From positions 246,001-310,000 of the forward strand of contig JAIGNY010003007.1 of assembly GCA_020152595.1 (NCBI GenBank): a stretch of 64,000 nt of DNA, given 5' to 3'. Both the position numbers and the translations under genes were made by a program. The stretch comes from Chiridota heheva. Lineage: Eukaryota > Echinodermata > Holothuroidea > Apodida > Chiridotidae. The notes below the pieces were generated by a model. The model had not been told where the DNA came from. It ran no database searches and was given only the letters and a program-made list of their open reading frames with translations. Position 1 is the stretch's first letter. Each line of letters begins with the position of its first letter. Of this stretch, positions 31,227 through 43,100 are shown one piece after another.

Positions 31227-34200
31227 CTGTATAGAAAAACAGATTTCTCTCAAAAATTTGTTCAAAGATGACTGGTGTGGGCAGGACTTAATGTAAAATT
31301 CTTGAAATAGTGATGAGTGAGCAGACATTTTGCATCATACTTGCTTTGATAATGTTCATAATTACTGTGTATATTGTGTTATACTTATAGCTCATGTTGT
31401 TTGTTTTTCTAAAATTCTAGGGATTTTTTGTTATCATGTTGCAAAATGGACACATAATTTGAACAATGCAAACATGCTACATAACATAAATACAATACAA
31501 AGAGGACTTACTTCATCATTTACACCAGCACCCTCAACTCCATCAGCAAACATATGCTACATACATAAATATAATACAAAGAGGACTTACTTCATCATCT
31601 ACACCAGCACCCTCAACTCCATCAGCAAACATATGCTACATACATAAATATAATACAAAGAGGACTTACTTCATCATTTACACCAGCACCCTCAACTCCA
31701 TCAGCAAACATATGCTACATACATAAATATAATACAAAGAGGACCTACTTCATCATCTACACCAGCACCTCAACTCCATCAGCAAACATATGCTACATAC
31801 ATAAATATAATACAAAGAGGACTTACTTCATCATTTACACCAGCACCCTCAACTCCATCAGCAAACATATGCTACATACATAAATATAATACAAAGAGGA
31901 CTTACTTCATCATTTACACCAGCACCTCAACTCCATCAGCAAACATATGCTACATACATAAATATAATACAAAGAGGACTTACTTCATCATTTACACCAG
32001 CACCCTCAACTCCATCAGCAAACATATGCTACATACATAAATATAATACAAAGAGGACTTACTTCATCATCTACACCAGCACCCTCAACTCCATCAGCAA
32101 ACATATGCTACATACATAAATATAATACAAAGAGGACCTACTTCATCATCTACACCAGCACCCTCAACTCCATCAGCAAACATATGCTACATACATAAAT
32201 ATAATACAAAGAGGACTTACTTCATCATTTACACCAGCACCCTCAACTCCATCAGCAAACATATGCTACATACATAAATATAATACAAAGAGGACTTACT
32301 TCATCATTTACACCAGCACCCTCAACTCCATCAGCAAACATATGCTACATACATAAATATAATACAAAGAGGACTTACTTCATCATCTACACCAGCACCC
32401 TCAACTCCATCAGCAAACATATGCTACATACATAAATATAATACAAAGAGGTCTTACTTCATTATCTACACCAGCACCCTCAACTCCATCAGCAAACATA
32501 TGCTACATACATAAATATAATACAAAGAGGACTTACTTCATCATTTACACCAGCACCCTCAACTCCATCAGCAAACATATGCTACATACATAAATACAAT
32601 ACAAAGAGGACTTACTTCATCATTTACACCAGCACCCTCAACTCTATCAGCAAACATATGCTACATACATAAATATAATACAAAGAGGACTTACTTCATC
32701 ATCTACACCAGCACCCTCAACTCCATCAGCAAACATATGCTACATACATAAATATAATACAAAGAGGACTTACTTCATCATCTACACCAGCACCCTCAAC
32801 TCCATCAGCAAACATATGCTACATACATAAATATAATACAAAGAGGACTTACTTCATCATTTACACAGCACCCTCAACTCCATCAGCAAACATATGCTAC
32901 ATACATAAATATAATACAAAGAGGACTTACTTCATCATCTACACCAGCACCCTCAACTCCATCAGCAAACATATGCTACATACATAAATATAATACAAAG
33001 AGGACTTACTTCATCATCTACACCAGCACCCTCAACTCCATCAGCAAACATATGCTACATACATAAATATAATACAAAGAGGACTTACTTCATCATTTAC
33101 ACCAGCACCCTCAACTCCATCAGCAAACATATGCTACATACATAAATATAATACAAAGAGGACTTACTTCATCATTTACACCAGCACCCTCAACTCCATC
33201 AGCAAACATATGCTACATACATAAATATAATACAAAGAGGACTTACTTCATCATTTACACCAGCACCCTCAACTCCATCAGCAAACATATGCTACATACA
33301 TAAATACAATACAAAGAGGACTTACTTCATCATCTACACCAGCACCCTCAACTCCATCAGCAAACATATGCTACATACATAAATATAATACAAAGAGGAC
33401 TTACTTCATCATCTACACCAGCACCCTCAACTCCATCAGCAAACATATGCTACATACATAAATACAATACAAAGAGGACTTACTTCATCATTTACACCAG
33501 CACCCTCAACTCCATCAGCAAACATATGCTACATACATAAATATAATACAAAGAGGACTTACTTCATCATTTACACCAGCACCCTCAACTCTATCAGCAA
33601 ACATATGCTACATACATAAATATAATACAAAGAGGACTTACTTCATCATCTACACCAGCACCCTCAACTCCATCAGCAAACATATGCTACATACATAAAT
33701 ATAATACAAAGAGGACTTACTTCATCATCTACACCAGCACCCTCAACTCCATCAGAATTTAAAAAGGCTGTCATCTCTTCCAACGTTCTTCCACCACTAT
33801 AATCAATCACCTAGAATTCAAGATACAATGAATGACGTGTTATATTGGGTAGATGTAAGTGTGTTGGTTACCTAATATCACATTTGTTAATAAATAATGA
33901 TCTGTATATCCCAAGCTATACCTACAACCAAAGGAATACACTTGTTCTACTTAAACCTCAATTGTTACCCTATTCCGTACCCTAAACGCCAAGCACCAGA
34001 CGAGAAGCACTGGTTCCACTATTAGTCTGCTATGACCTCACCCAAAAAGGAACCTGCATCTCCCTGTTGAAAAGTGGATGCTTTTTACTTTGTCACATTG
34101 AAAATTCATTAAATGTTTTTTTTTTTCTTTCTTTAATACATTTCAAACAATCTTAAATGTTCAGATTACAATCGATGACATTCTATACCTGGACTGAAAA

Positions 34201-37139
34201 CATTTGTTCATCCATTCAAAACATGCATGTATTTAAAACATTTTAAGGCTACTTAAACCTTCAAATTGTTTGATTGCATTTTTCCACGATGGCAAATTTG
34301 TAAGGCATTCTGCCACAAAAGGTCAATCTTGAAAAATATGTGTAACTGAATTAAGAAACTAAATAGTTTGTTTGATGAGGGCTTAACGGCACCACGACAA
34401 TGAGGGTCAAATTGTGCCTGAAAGGTCAGATCATTCTAGAGGTAGGAAAAAAAGGAAACAGGGGGAGAATGAGAGAAATTCAAGAACAAAAAGTCAGAAA
34501 GCTGGAAGAGGAGAATTGAATATGGTTGTAGAGGGAAGCATTATGAAGGAAGGAGATAATTTCATTCGGAGGATTTTTCTGGAAGAAGTCAGCAATTGAG
34601 TTGTGGGGAGCGAGGGAAGCTCTGGGAAGGTTGTATAGGGGGCAAGCAAGGAAAACGTGATGGATTGTGAGGGTGCAATGGCAATTGTTGCAGAGAGGTT
34701 GCGGGGAGCCAATAAGGTGGGAGTGAAAAACAGTGGGTTGTATTATTTTGTAGTTCCTCAAAATATTGATATACACTTTTCTTGCAAATAACAGAACAGT
34801 GAAAAATATTCATATTCATTTTCCAGGATATAACAAATATTTTTTGAATAGTGTGAGTTTTCAGCATGAACAATATGAGTCTGGCTGAATAATCCTGTAA
34901 AATATCTCACAACTTCAAATAAATTATAACACCTTCAATGCATATACAACAAGTCCGTTAAATACACCCAACACGTTTTCTTTCAATTAAACATATTCAC
35001 TTACCTCATTTGTATCTTTTTTGAAATATTTAAGAGTTGGGAAGCTTTGTACTTGTACTTCTTCTATTTCGTTTTTAGTGGCATCCATCTTAGCAATTAC
35101 AATATCTTCATTGGCTTCAAAATCTTCTCCTAATTTGTCAAAGATAGGTGCAAGCTGTTTACAATGTCCACACCATGGTGCATCTGAATATAAAAAATAA
35201 AATAAAAATTCACAATACATCAGAACCAACTTAAATTAACCTTTAAATTCATCTGAACATGAGAAGTATGCATGCCAAAATAAGGGTTAAATGCTAATAC
35301 TATAAGAAGAAAAAAAATCTCCTTGTGGTCTGGATATGTCGGTCTTGCGAGACTCGGGTCAAACATACTCAAATTGGTTGTAGACTTCCACATTATGTGG
35401 TGCAATGTTGTCAAAAAAAAAAAAAAATTTAAATCAAAAAAATTATATTGCACAGAATGAGATTATTTGAAATCTTTTGTTTCTTTTCTTGTCCTCTTTA
35501 ATGTAAGATGAACATGCTTGACCACTGAACTTAATGGCAAACTTTACGTAGGTGCTTAAAACAATCAAGAAAGATGTGTCTGGTGAACAAATTACAATGC
35601 TGCTACTTAAGAACCATACGGTGTCATCACCATATTTGTCTACAACATGGTTAAAAATACCACCTGCTACTTCACATACCTTTAAAGGTCTAAAGAAAAA
35701 GAAAAAAAGTTTTCTCCAAATCTCCAAAAAGCTGTAAAATGGCCAATTTCTAACCAATTTTGATGAAATTGTTTTACATTTTACATCAATTGAGCCAATG
35801 TTGCTTTTTTAATTCTGTTTTTCCACTAATACTATATGCTTGGTTTGATTAAAAGAAATTGTTGTTTTCTTGCTAGAGAGATTGTTCTTAATTTGTTTAA
35901 GCAGTTAGTCAGGTCTCACCTTGAGTATGCTATTTAGGTTTGGAGTCCCTTTTATGAGAAGGACAAGTTAATTTTGGAACAGGTTCAGCGAAGAGCCACT
36001 AGAATTATTCCCTTAGTAAAGAATTTCTCTTATGAATCTAGGTTGCGAATTCTTGGTTTTACCATGCTTGAGTTTAGAAGAGTACGTGGCGATATGATTC
36101 AGGTTTTTAAGTTCCTATCTGGTAGTGAGCTTCATCTTCCTGTTATTTCTTGCATGTTTCAGCTATTACTCATGTGACATGTTGTAACAGCTTGAAGTTG
36201 ACCAAAGAGTTCTCATGGATAGATATTGAGCATTTAAGCTGCTTCGCAAAGAGTTAATGAGTGGAATGGTTTGCCTGAGTGGGTTGGTTAGCTCCAAATC
36301 TGTTCACAATTTCAAAGTCAACATTGATAAGTCCTTTAGTAACTCTGGGTGTGTTTTTTTTTTTTTTTTTGTGGTGGTGGTGGTGTTAGTTTGGGCAATT
36401 TACTTCAAGTTATACCTTACCTTCCATGCTATAAATATGCAATCTGGTCCATGACCTGATTCTAACGCACTTCTAACCGACATTATAAAAACGTAGTAAC
36501 CAGCCCAGCCCCGACCTCCATAATACCTTTAATAACCCACACTTCTTTTCAGCACGTTGTTATCACAACATTGCTGGAACAGGTCTGAAAATTTTTGCAA
36601 AATATTTTCACCCTTTTCCTAACAATTTTCTCTTCTGCAGCTCCACTGCACAGGTTTTTATACAGTTTCATTCACCTTTGCTGCTTACCTTTAGGAGTTT
36701 TCTGAGGTAAGACAAGGTAGCCACGGGACACGGGATTTCTTTGATCTGACTCGCAGGAGTTTCCCATTAAGCTCACACTTAAGTTAGGGTGTTTTTACTT
36801 CCATCCGTACAAAGCGGGTGGCTAGTTCGAGAGAGTCCCACTCTTGAGGCAGGTGTTATAGTCCCTAGAGCACCTAGTGTGCCTGTTTTGAGGACCCCTT
36901 TCCCTTGGGTTCGAGTGTTTTTCACCCTAGGCCCCACCCTACCACAAGGATAGCCTTTCATCATACTATGCATTGTATTAACATGTTAGGATATCTTTAG
37001 TACAGGTTCTCCTATGCATTAGGCCATCTTCTCATTTTGATGTTGGTGCATGCCTCATTATGTTTGACGTCTTCCGCAGTCCCGTTTCACCCACGAAAGG
37101 GCCGTAAATACACCCCCGCAGGGGAGTTTTGGTGTAAGT

Positions 37140-37170
<31 letters not shown>

Positions 37171-40100
37171 CATATATATATTATGTATATGTATATGTAT
37201 ATAGTTTTATATATTTTTTATTTTTCAGACGCCAAGAGGTGATATAAATATAAATCATTATGGTCTCTCAGGGTTTTCTACTTATGCCATGACCCACAGC
37301 TCGACGCTACTGAGCCATGGAGGTCTGAGGCAGTGGTCTATTTTGTTATGTTACATTTACTTACCCCCCGGGGCCCCATCTTGCGCTACTGAGTCGGAAG
37401 GTCCGTGGACTGAGGTTTGTCGTACGTAAGTTATTTCTGAGACTATTTTGATCAGTCTAGTAATCTTATGGCTCGCAGAGTTGAGTCATTAGATTACTCC
37501 TACGGGTCCATACGGCTCTAGTGATCGGCTTTGTACAGCTCTACGGCTTGTTTTCACGGCCTCACACGGGTCCGTGATACAGCTCCACAAGTGATACATC
37601 CATACGGGTCGGTTAGACGGCCAGGCACAGGTCCATACAGACCTGTAACAAAGTTTTACGAGTCCATGGCATGGCTCCATACGGCCCTGTACGGGTCTGT
37701 ACGGCTCCATGCATAGTCTTTACGGGTCCATACGGGTCCGTTGGACAAACCCGTAACAAAGTTTTACGGGTCCATTGCACGGCTCCGTACCGCCCTGTAT
37801 GGGTCCGTACGGTTCCATGCCTAGTCTTTACGGGTCCATTCGGATCCGGTGAATGGATCTTGAACGGATCCGGTGAACGGGTGACGTATGTTAACGGGTT
37901 CATTAAACACCTTAATAAGGTTGTTAACCAGTCAGGTCACAGCCACCACGTTTGGTAGGACCTGTTCTACGTAACAGCCCATATTGCTTCGGTGCACGTT
38001 ATAACACCAAAATGACTAACCTCAGGCAAATGGGTTCTCATTAGTCGGTCTTACAGCCCATAAACCGTCTTGCAGCTCAGAGCCTTACACGTAAGCAGCC
38101 CGTTTAGTATGTGACTTACGTTAAAGGCCTGCCTTTTAATTCGTTAACCAGAGTTAATAGTACCAGTCAGACCCACAACGTTGTGTTGTCTATACTTTTT
38201 CAACCACGCAGGTCTCTATGACCAGCCGGGTTTTACTCATTGGTTTAAATCAGTAAGGTTTTAACAAGTTTTACTCTTAGCCAGGCTAGATTCACACCAG
38301 CAAGGTCTTGCGTCTATGGTGGACACCCGATTAACGTAGTGGGCAGAGAGTTTTTCCTCAATATCTTTCGCGTGGATCGGCTAATGCCCCCTTCTTTTTT
38401 TTTGCTGTTACTCTGACGCCAGACTTAAACAGTACGTGGTGTCAAGTGCAGTCACACTTTAAGAGATTGCTTTTGGACATAGTCGGGACTGTTTATGAAA
38501 CAGCCAGGGTATGCACTCAGGTTCGAGGTATGGCCCCTTTCACGGGATATTTCGTGCAGCCGTTTGGAAAACGCATGCCACTTTTATTCCTTTGTTTTTT
38601 GCTTGACTTACTTTACGAAGTTTGTGTTACCCCACTAGCTGACCAATTTTTTTCCCAGTCCGGGAATTCTTCAATTCAATTTAGCTAACACATGTTTCTT
38701 TTCCAATCATGTTTTACTAGCCAGTTCCGTCTCGTGGACAAACTCAGTGAGTTTTGTTGCATTATTTTAGACACTATTATGATGTTTATATTATGTCCAA
38801 ACGCTCTTTAGCGGGTAAGTGACATGTTCAGATTGACTGTAACTAGTAGCTAGGAGTGGTTTACTTCTTTTTAGTAAACTCCTATTTAGAGGTTTTTCGT
38901 CCTTAAGAGGATATATATTCTAATCCTTTATGTAGAATTAAGCTAGTGTGAGTTTTAGGACCAACCTTTTGAAAATTGAGCTTCGGCCTAATCTGCAATC
39001 TGATTGCATATTTATAGCATAGAAGGTAAGGTATAACTTGAAGTAAATTTACCCTGATAAGCGTAGCGGGGATATTTACGAGAGTTATACTTACCTTTCA
39101 TGAGTACCGGCCCTCCTCCCCTCTCGTTCAGGCCTCGGTGGAATGTTAAGTGAGGGTTAGTAGAGGTATTATGGAGGTCAGGGCTGGGCTGGTTACTATG
39201 TTTTCAAAGTCGGTTAGAAGTGCATTATGATCAGGTCATGGACCAGATTGCATATTTATAGCAAGGAAGGTAAGTATAAGTCTCGTAAATATCCCAGCTA
39301 TGCTTAGCGAAGTAATTTCATGGGGTGATTCACCCTTCTTAGCCTGTTATCTCCTTATTTTATGTTACTACTTAGACAGGCACTGTTATGATAAAGCATT
39401 TTGATAATGACAGGAAATGGTAAAAATACTTACAAAATTCTACAAGAACATTTTTGGATTTATCTAACGCAACATCAACAAAGTTTTTGCCAACAAGAAC
39501 TTTCACTGGTTTGGAATCCCAGTCCTCAGGAATATCTTCAGACATCAAATGTGGCTATACAAAGAAAGTATGTTCAATTGGTCAATACATGATCAAAATG
39601 CAACACGATGAGGTAAAGGCGTAGGAGTTACATGCCTTATATAAAATTGTATGCCTCCTGGCGACTGAAAAGAAATTTGTTGTCAACTTTTGTTTAAAAA
39701 ACAGATTTTATGACCATCGTGTACACGTTACAGGGATTTATATTTTCTTTCTTGTGTATAAATTACTGAATTTGACAATTTAAGACAAAAATGTAATCAT
39801 CTGCTCTTTATTTCCAAAATGTACTTGAAATGTAAATGCAATTTGTACCAAAGACATCACTTTGGGTGATGTACCTAATATCCCACATGCTTATCGATTG
39901 GCTGATCAGTATTTTGGAAAATATTTTGACTAATCAGAAACTTTTGAATTGTAAAGAGTATTATTTCCACAATCACTGGCCTTGATGAAGATGAACAATT
40001 AATTGGTAAGCATTTCAGTTACATCCTGAAAGTGATTGAAATGACCTTTAGGTCAAACGGGATAAAATAGCAGCAATAGCTTAACAATGTAACTCAATCT

Positions 40101-43100
40101 CGCCTAATTTCTTAGAATGCTACAAATTTAATGCTAGGTGCTTACTGTCCTTAAGTAAGAACAACACCAACTTACTTTCAATTCGCCATCAAAGAAAGAC
40201 TGTGTGAATGCCTGGATGTTTTCAGCTGTGAGATCATTATTTTCTGGCTTATATTTCTTCATGTCGGCAGCTAGTGTGATGATTCTCATGGTGGGCAGGT
40301 CCTCGTCCTTCAGACCAAAGTATTCAATGATTCTGGCATTGGGCTCAGATGATCCATCAATGTAGACAAACAAGCACTACAGGAAAGGCAACAAATATAC
40401 TTAAAAAGTTCTATAAGACATGAAATTTTTGCTAAATCAAATACAAAACATGGACGTTTATGCTATACATTAGTAGAATATTAATCACCGCACAACTCGT
40501 CCATCTAACTAATTTTGTGCATATTTTTAAAACTCATCAAAAGTTTTGAGAACAAGGGAGTCACGAAATTTCATTTTGAAGTCATATTAAAAAATCACCA
40601 TTGAAGACAGAGAGTTTATACAATAAAATTCTACATAGAGCTTCAACAAAATCAACCATTCTTAAAGGTAAAAAGACTGTTGGCACACTTCAATAAATGA
40701 ATTAGTTTTACAATAAGACCTAAGCCAATCGCTGACTAGTGTATGTGTTTATGTCTATGTATCGAGCAAATTAACGTTGCACTGTACTGGTGAAAATGAG
40801 CACAGTTAGTACTGACGCAAATGGTACTGGTAATACCGAAGCAGGGTTCTAGCTAGACAAGTTTGAGTGCCGGGCTCCAGTGACAATCCAGGGTGACCTC
40901 CTAGATCCCCCTCCCATGAAGATCTGTTCAAATTTAGTCCACTTCTATTGACAAATTGTCAATGATTTAAAAAAAAAAAAAAATAATCGGAATGCTGGAA
41001 GGATTTATAAAATAGTTTTTATGTACAATGGATATTCAAAATATAATGGATATTCAACTGTCAAAGTGCCCCCCTCTCCCCTCCCAAAAAAAAGTACAAA
41101 CATATGCCGAAAACTCTTTTCTCAATTCCCATTGCTATTCATCTTGCCCAAAATTTTAACAATTTTATTTTCGTCCCAGTATCAATCGACGAAAGCCATG
41201 CGGCACATGTTCTAATAAACTACGCAACAGCTTTTGTCAATATCAAATCCCCCACAGATCAAAAGAATATCGATCAGTCCGTTATAATGTTAAGTGCATA
41301 TGGGGTTTATAACAAATGTGATTGGTTACTTACATTTGGACCGGTCGATAAGTACGCCTTGGACCCTTGGGGGTGTAATATTTACTTTGTTAAAGTTTGT
41401 TTGTATGGTAAGTGACAGACTTGGCAAGCTGCCAGCAGTGATTCATAAGGATTAAAACATGAACCTGGACTGTGTCCATGTACGTATGTTTGTGCAAAGA
41501 GCTTCATGTATGGGTGATTTTATGATAATATGTACATTCAATTGCATTAAATTCCTTTAGTTCAGTTGTTTTGATTGGAATTTATTGTGCGTAAATGTAT
41601 GTTATGTGTGTAAATCAGCGGATGACATAAATAGAGCGATATTGAAAGGAGATCTGTTTAAACTCTTAATTTTTTAACCGAATTGAACTTTTGAGTGCTG
41701 GTTAAAAGAGTGAATCTTAGAGCCGAGTGGGGCGGGAACAACCCACAGATTTGAAATGTCTAAGCCATCAAAGGGCCGAAATAAGATTTTAAAAGAGCTT
41801 CAAAATGGCGTCCTGAACACATTTTATTTGGCCACAGCATTGCGCAATACTGGTCTATGGGCCAGGGTTGGTATATTAGTTGGCATATTAGTTGGTATAT
41901 TGGAATTCAAGTTGATTACAGTTTGGATTTGTATTTTGGCTTTTTTCCGAATTGATTTTTTTTTCTTTCTACTTTAGTTCTTTGTTCAAGTTTTGATTGC
42001 AGATGATTATTTTAAAGGAAAATGTGACATGATGGGGGAAGGGGATAATAATTTTTCCTTTTAACCTGCCCTTTCGTGTCCAATGGAAAATTTACACTCG
42101 AAATGTTCAACACTTTTGTGAATTTGCAACATTTATTTATTGACTAAAGCGATTCTCAAATGAAAGTGAATGCATACATGTCTTTTCAAAAGAATTTAAA
42201 TATATTTTAATGAAATTTTCTTTGTTACAATAGTACTAAAAATACAGGCATATTTCATGACAGTCGGGCCTAGAAAGTTTGCACATAAGTTATTATATTT
42301 CATCTTTTCCCTTCCAAGTTTATTTTTTCTATCCAGATAAGCACCAGTGATGGGTACCTAGTTACATGTTACTCAGCCCTCAAATAAACATAACAGGCTG
42401 TCAGATAAAGTAACAAAAGTGATTCTCAGACGAAAGTAAATGCATACAATAATTTAAATATAATTCTATGAAATTTTCTTGTTACAATAGTGCTAAAAAT
42501 ACAGGCATATTTCATGACAGTTGGGCCTAGAAAGATTGCACAAAAGTTATAATATTTTATCTTTTTCCTTCCAAACTCATTTGTTCTATCCAGGTAAGCA
42601 CCAGTGATGGGTACCCAGTTGCCCTCAAATAAACATTGTCAGATCAAGTAACAAGACTATAACACTAACTGAATGCTTCAAAACACATTTTTGTTTACCA
42701 ATAGCACCTATTCTACTAAGTGCAAACCCAACATTTTTTGACTGATAGTATAATTCATTTGACTTATTTGAAGACTTCTAAGTTATGTTTTGTACTAATT
42801 TTGCATCTGCTATTCACCATTTTTGATGGCGGTTTGATGTGGGGCTGAGTATAGATTAGAACCAGTTCACGTAAATGTACAATGCAGTCCAAATAGCACT
42901 GTGCGCGGCCCAAGCGTGTGCTTCTTATGAAGAAACTTTGGGCTAAAAAACAGTGCAATTCTTTTTGTAAGCACCCTGGGCGCTTATTACGTCGAATATA
43001 TTGCATATTGACTGCTTACCCTTCCTTTGAATTCTGTGGCAGCCTTGGCGAACTCAGCATGAATTGTGTCAAACGTATCGTCGTCTTTCTTGATGAATAG

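Larger units (their letters stand above)
36390..39312. mobile_element. DIRS-like tyrosine-recombinase retroelement, broken/short copy
   Basis: Terminal repeats of about 140 bp are inverted: left about 36398-36540, right about 39150-39292. Both carry GCTATAAATATGCAATCTGG, GGTCCATGACCTGAT and AACCAGCCCAGCCC. Next to the right repeat, about 38990-39115, is an internal complementary region. Its reverse complement runs from the right-end sequence (CTCGTAAATATCCC) straight into the left-end sequence (AATTTACTTCAAGTTATACC), i.e. across the circle junction. Inverted termini plus this junction copy define the DIRS group. At 2.9 kb it is well short of full-length DIRS elements, and I recognise no reverse transcriptase or recombinase inside, so it is a broken or non-autonomous fossil. 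The termini differ by several percent by eye, so it is not recent. Internal parts include a (TA)n run near 37140-37205 and GGGTCCATACGG-rich repeats at 37490-37880. Confidence 0.8.
35184..39433 (-). other. P4HB intron 7
   Basis: Intron of 4.25 kb, phase 1. Most of it is mobile DNA: a LINE 3' portion on the opposite strand (about 35880-39390), itself split by a DIRS-like element (36390-39312). About 35190-35870 is AT-rich with poly-T/poly-A runs and no recognised feature. Confidence 0.8.

Noticed and set aside
36390-39312. Reading the inverted ends as a plain DNA transposon (MITE-like)
   Set aside because: The internal segment that copies the junction of both ends has no place in TIR transposons and is the hallmark of the DIRS group.
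41104-41415. 103-codon + strand open frame in P4HB intron 5
   Set aside because: No recognisable motif, it is opposite to the gene, and the composition matches surrounding AT-rich DNA.
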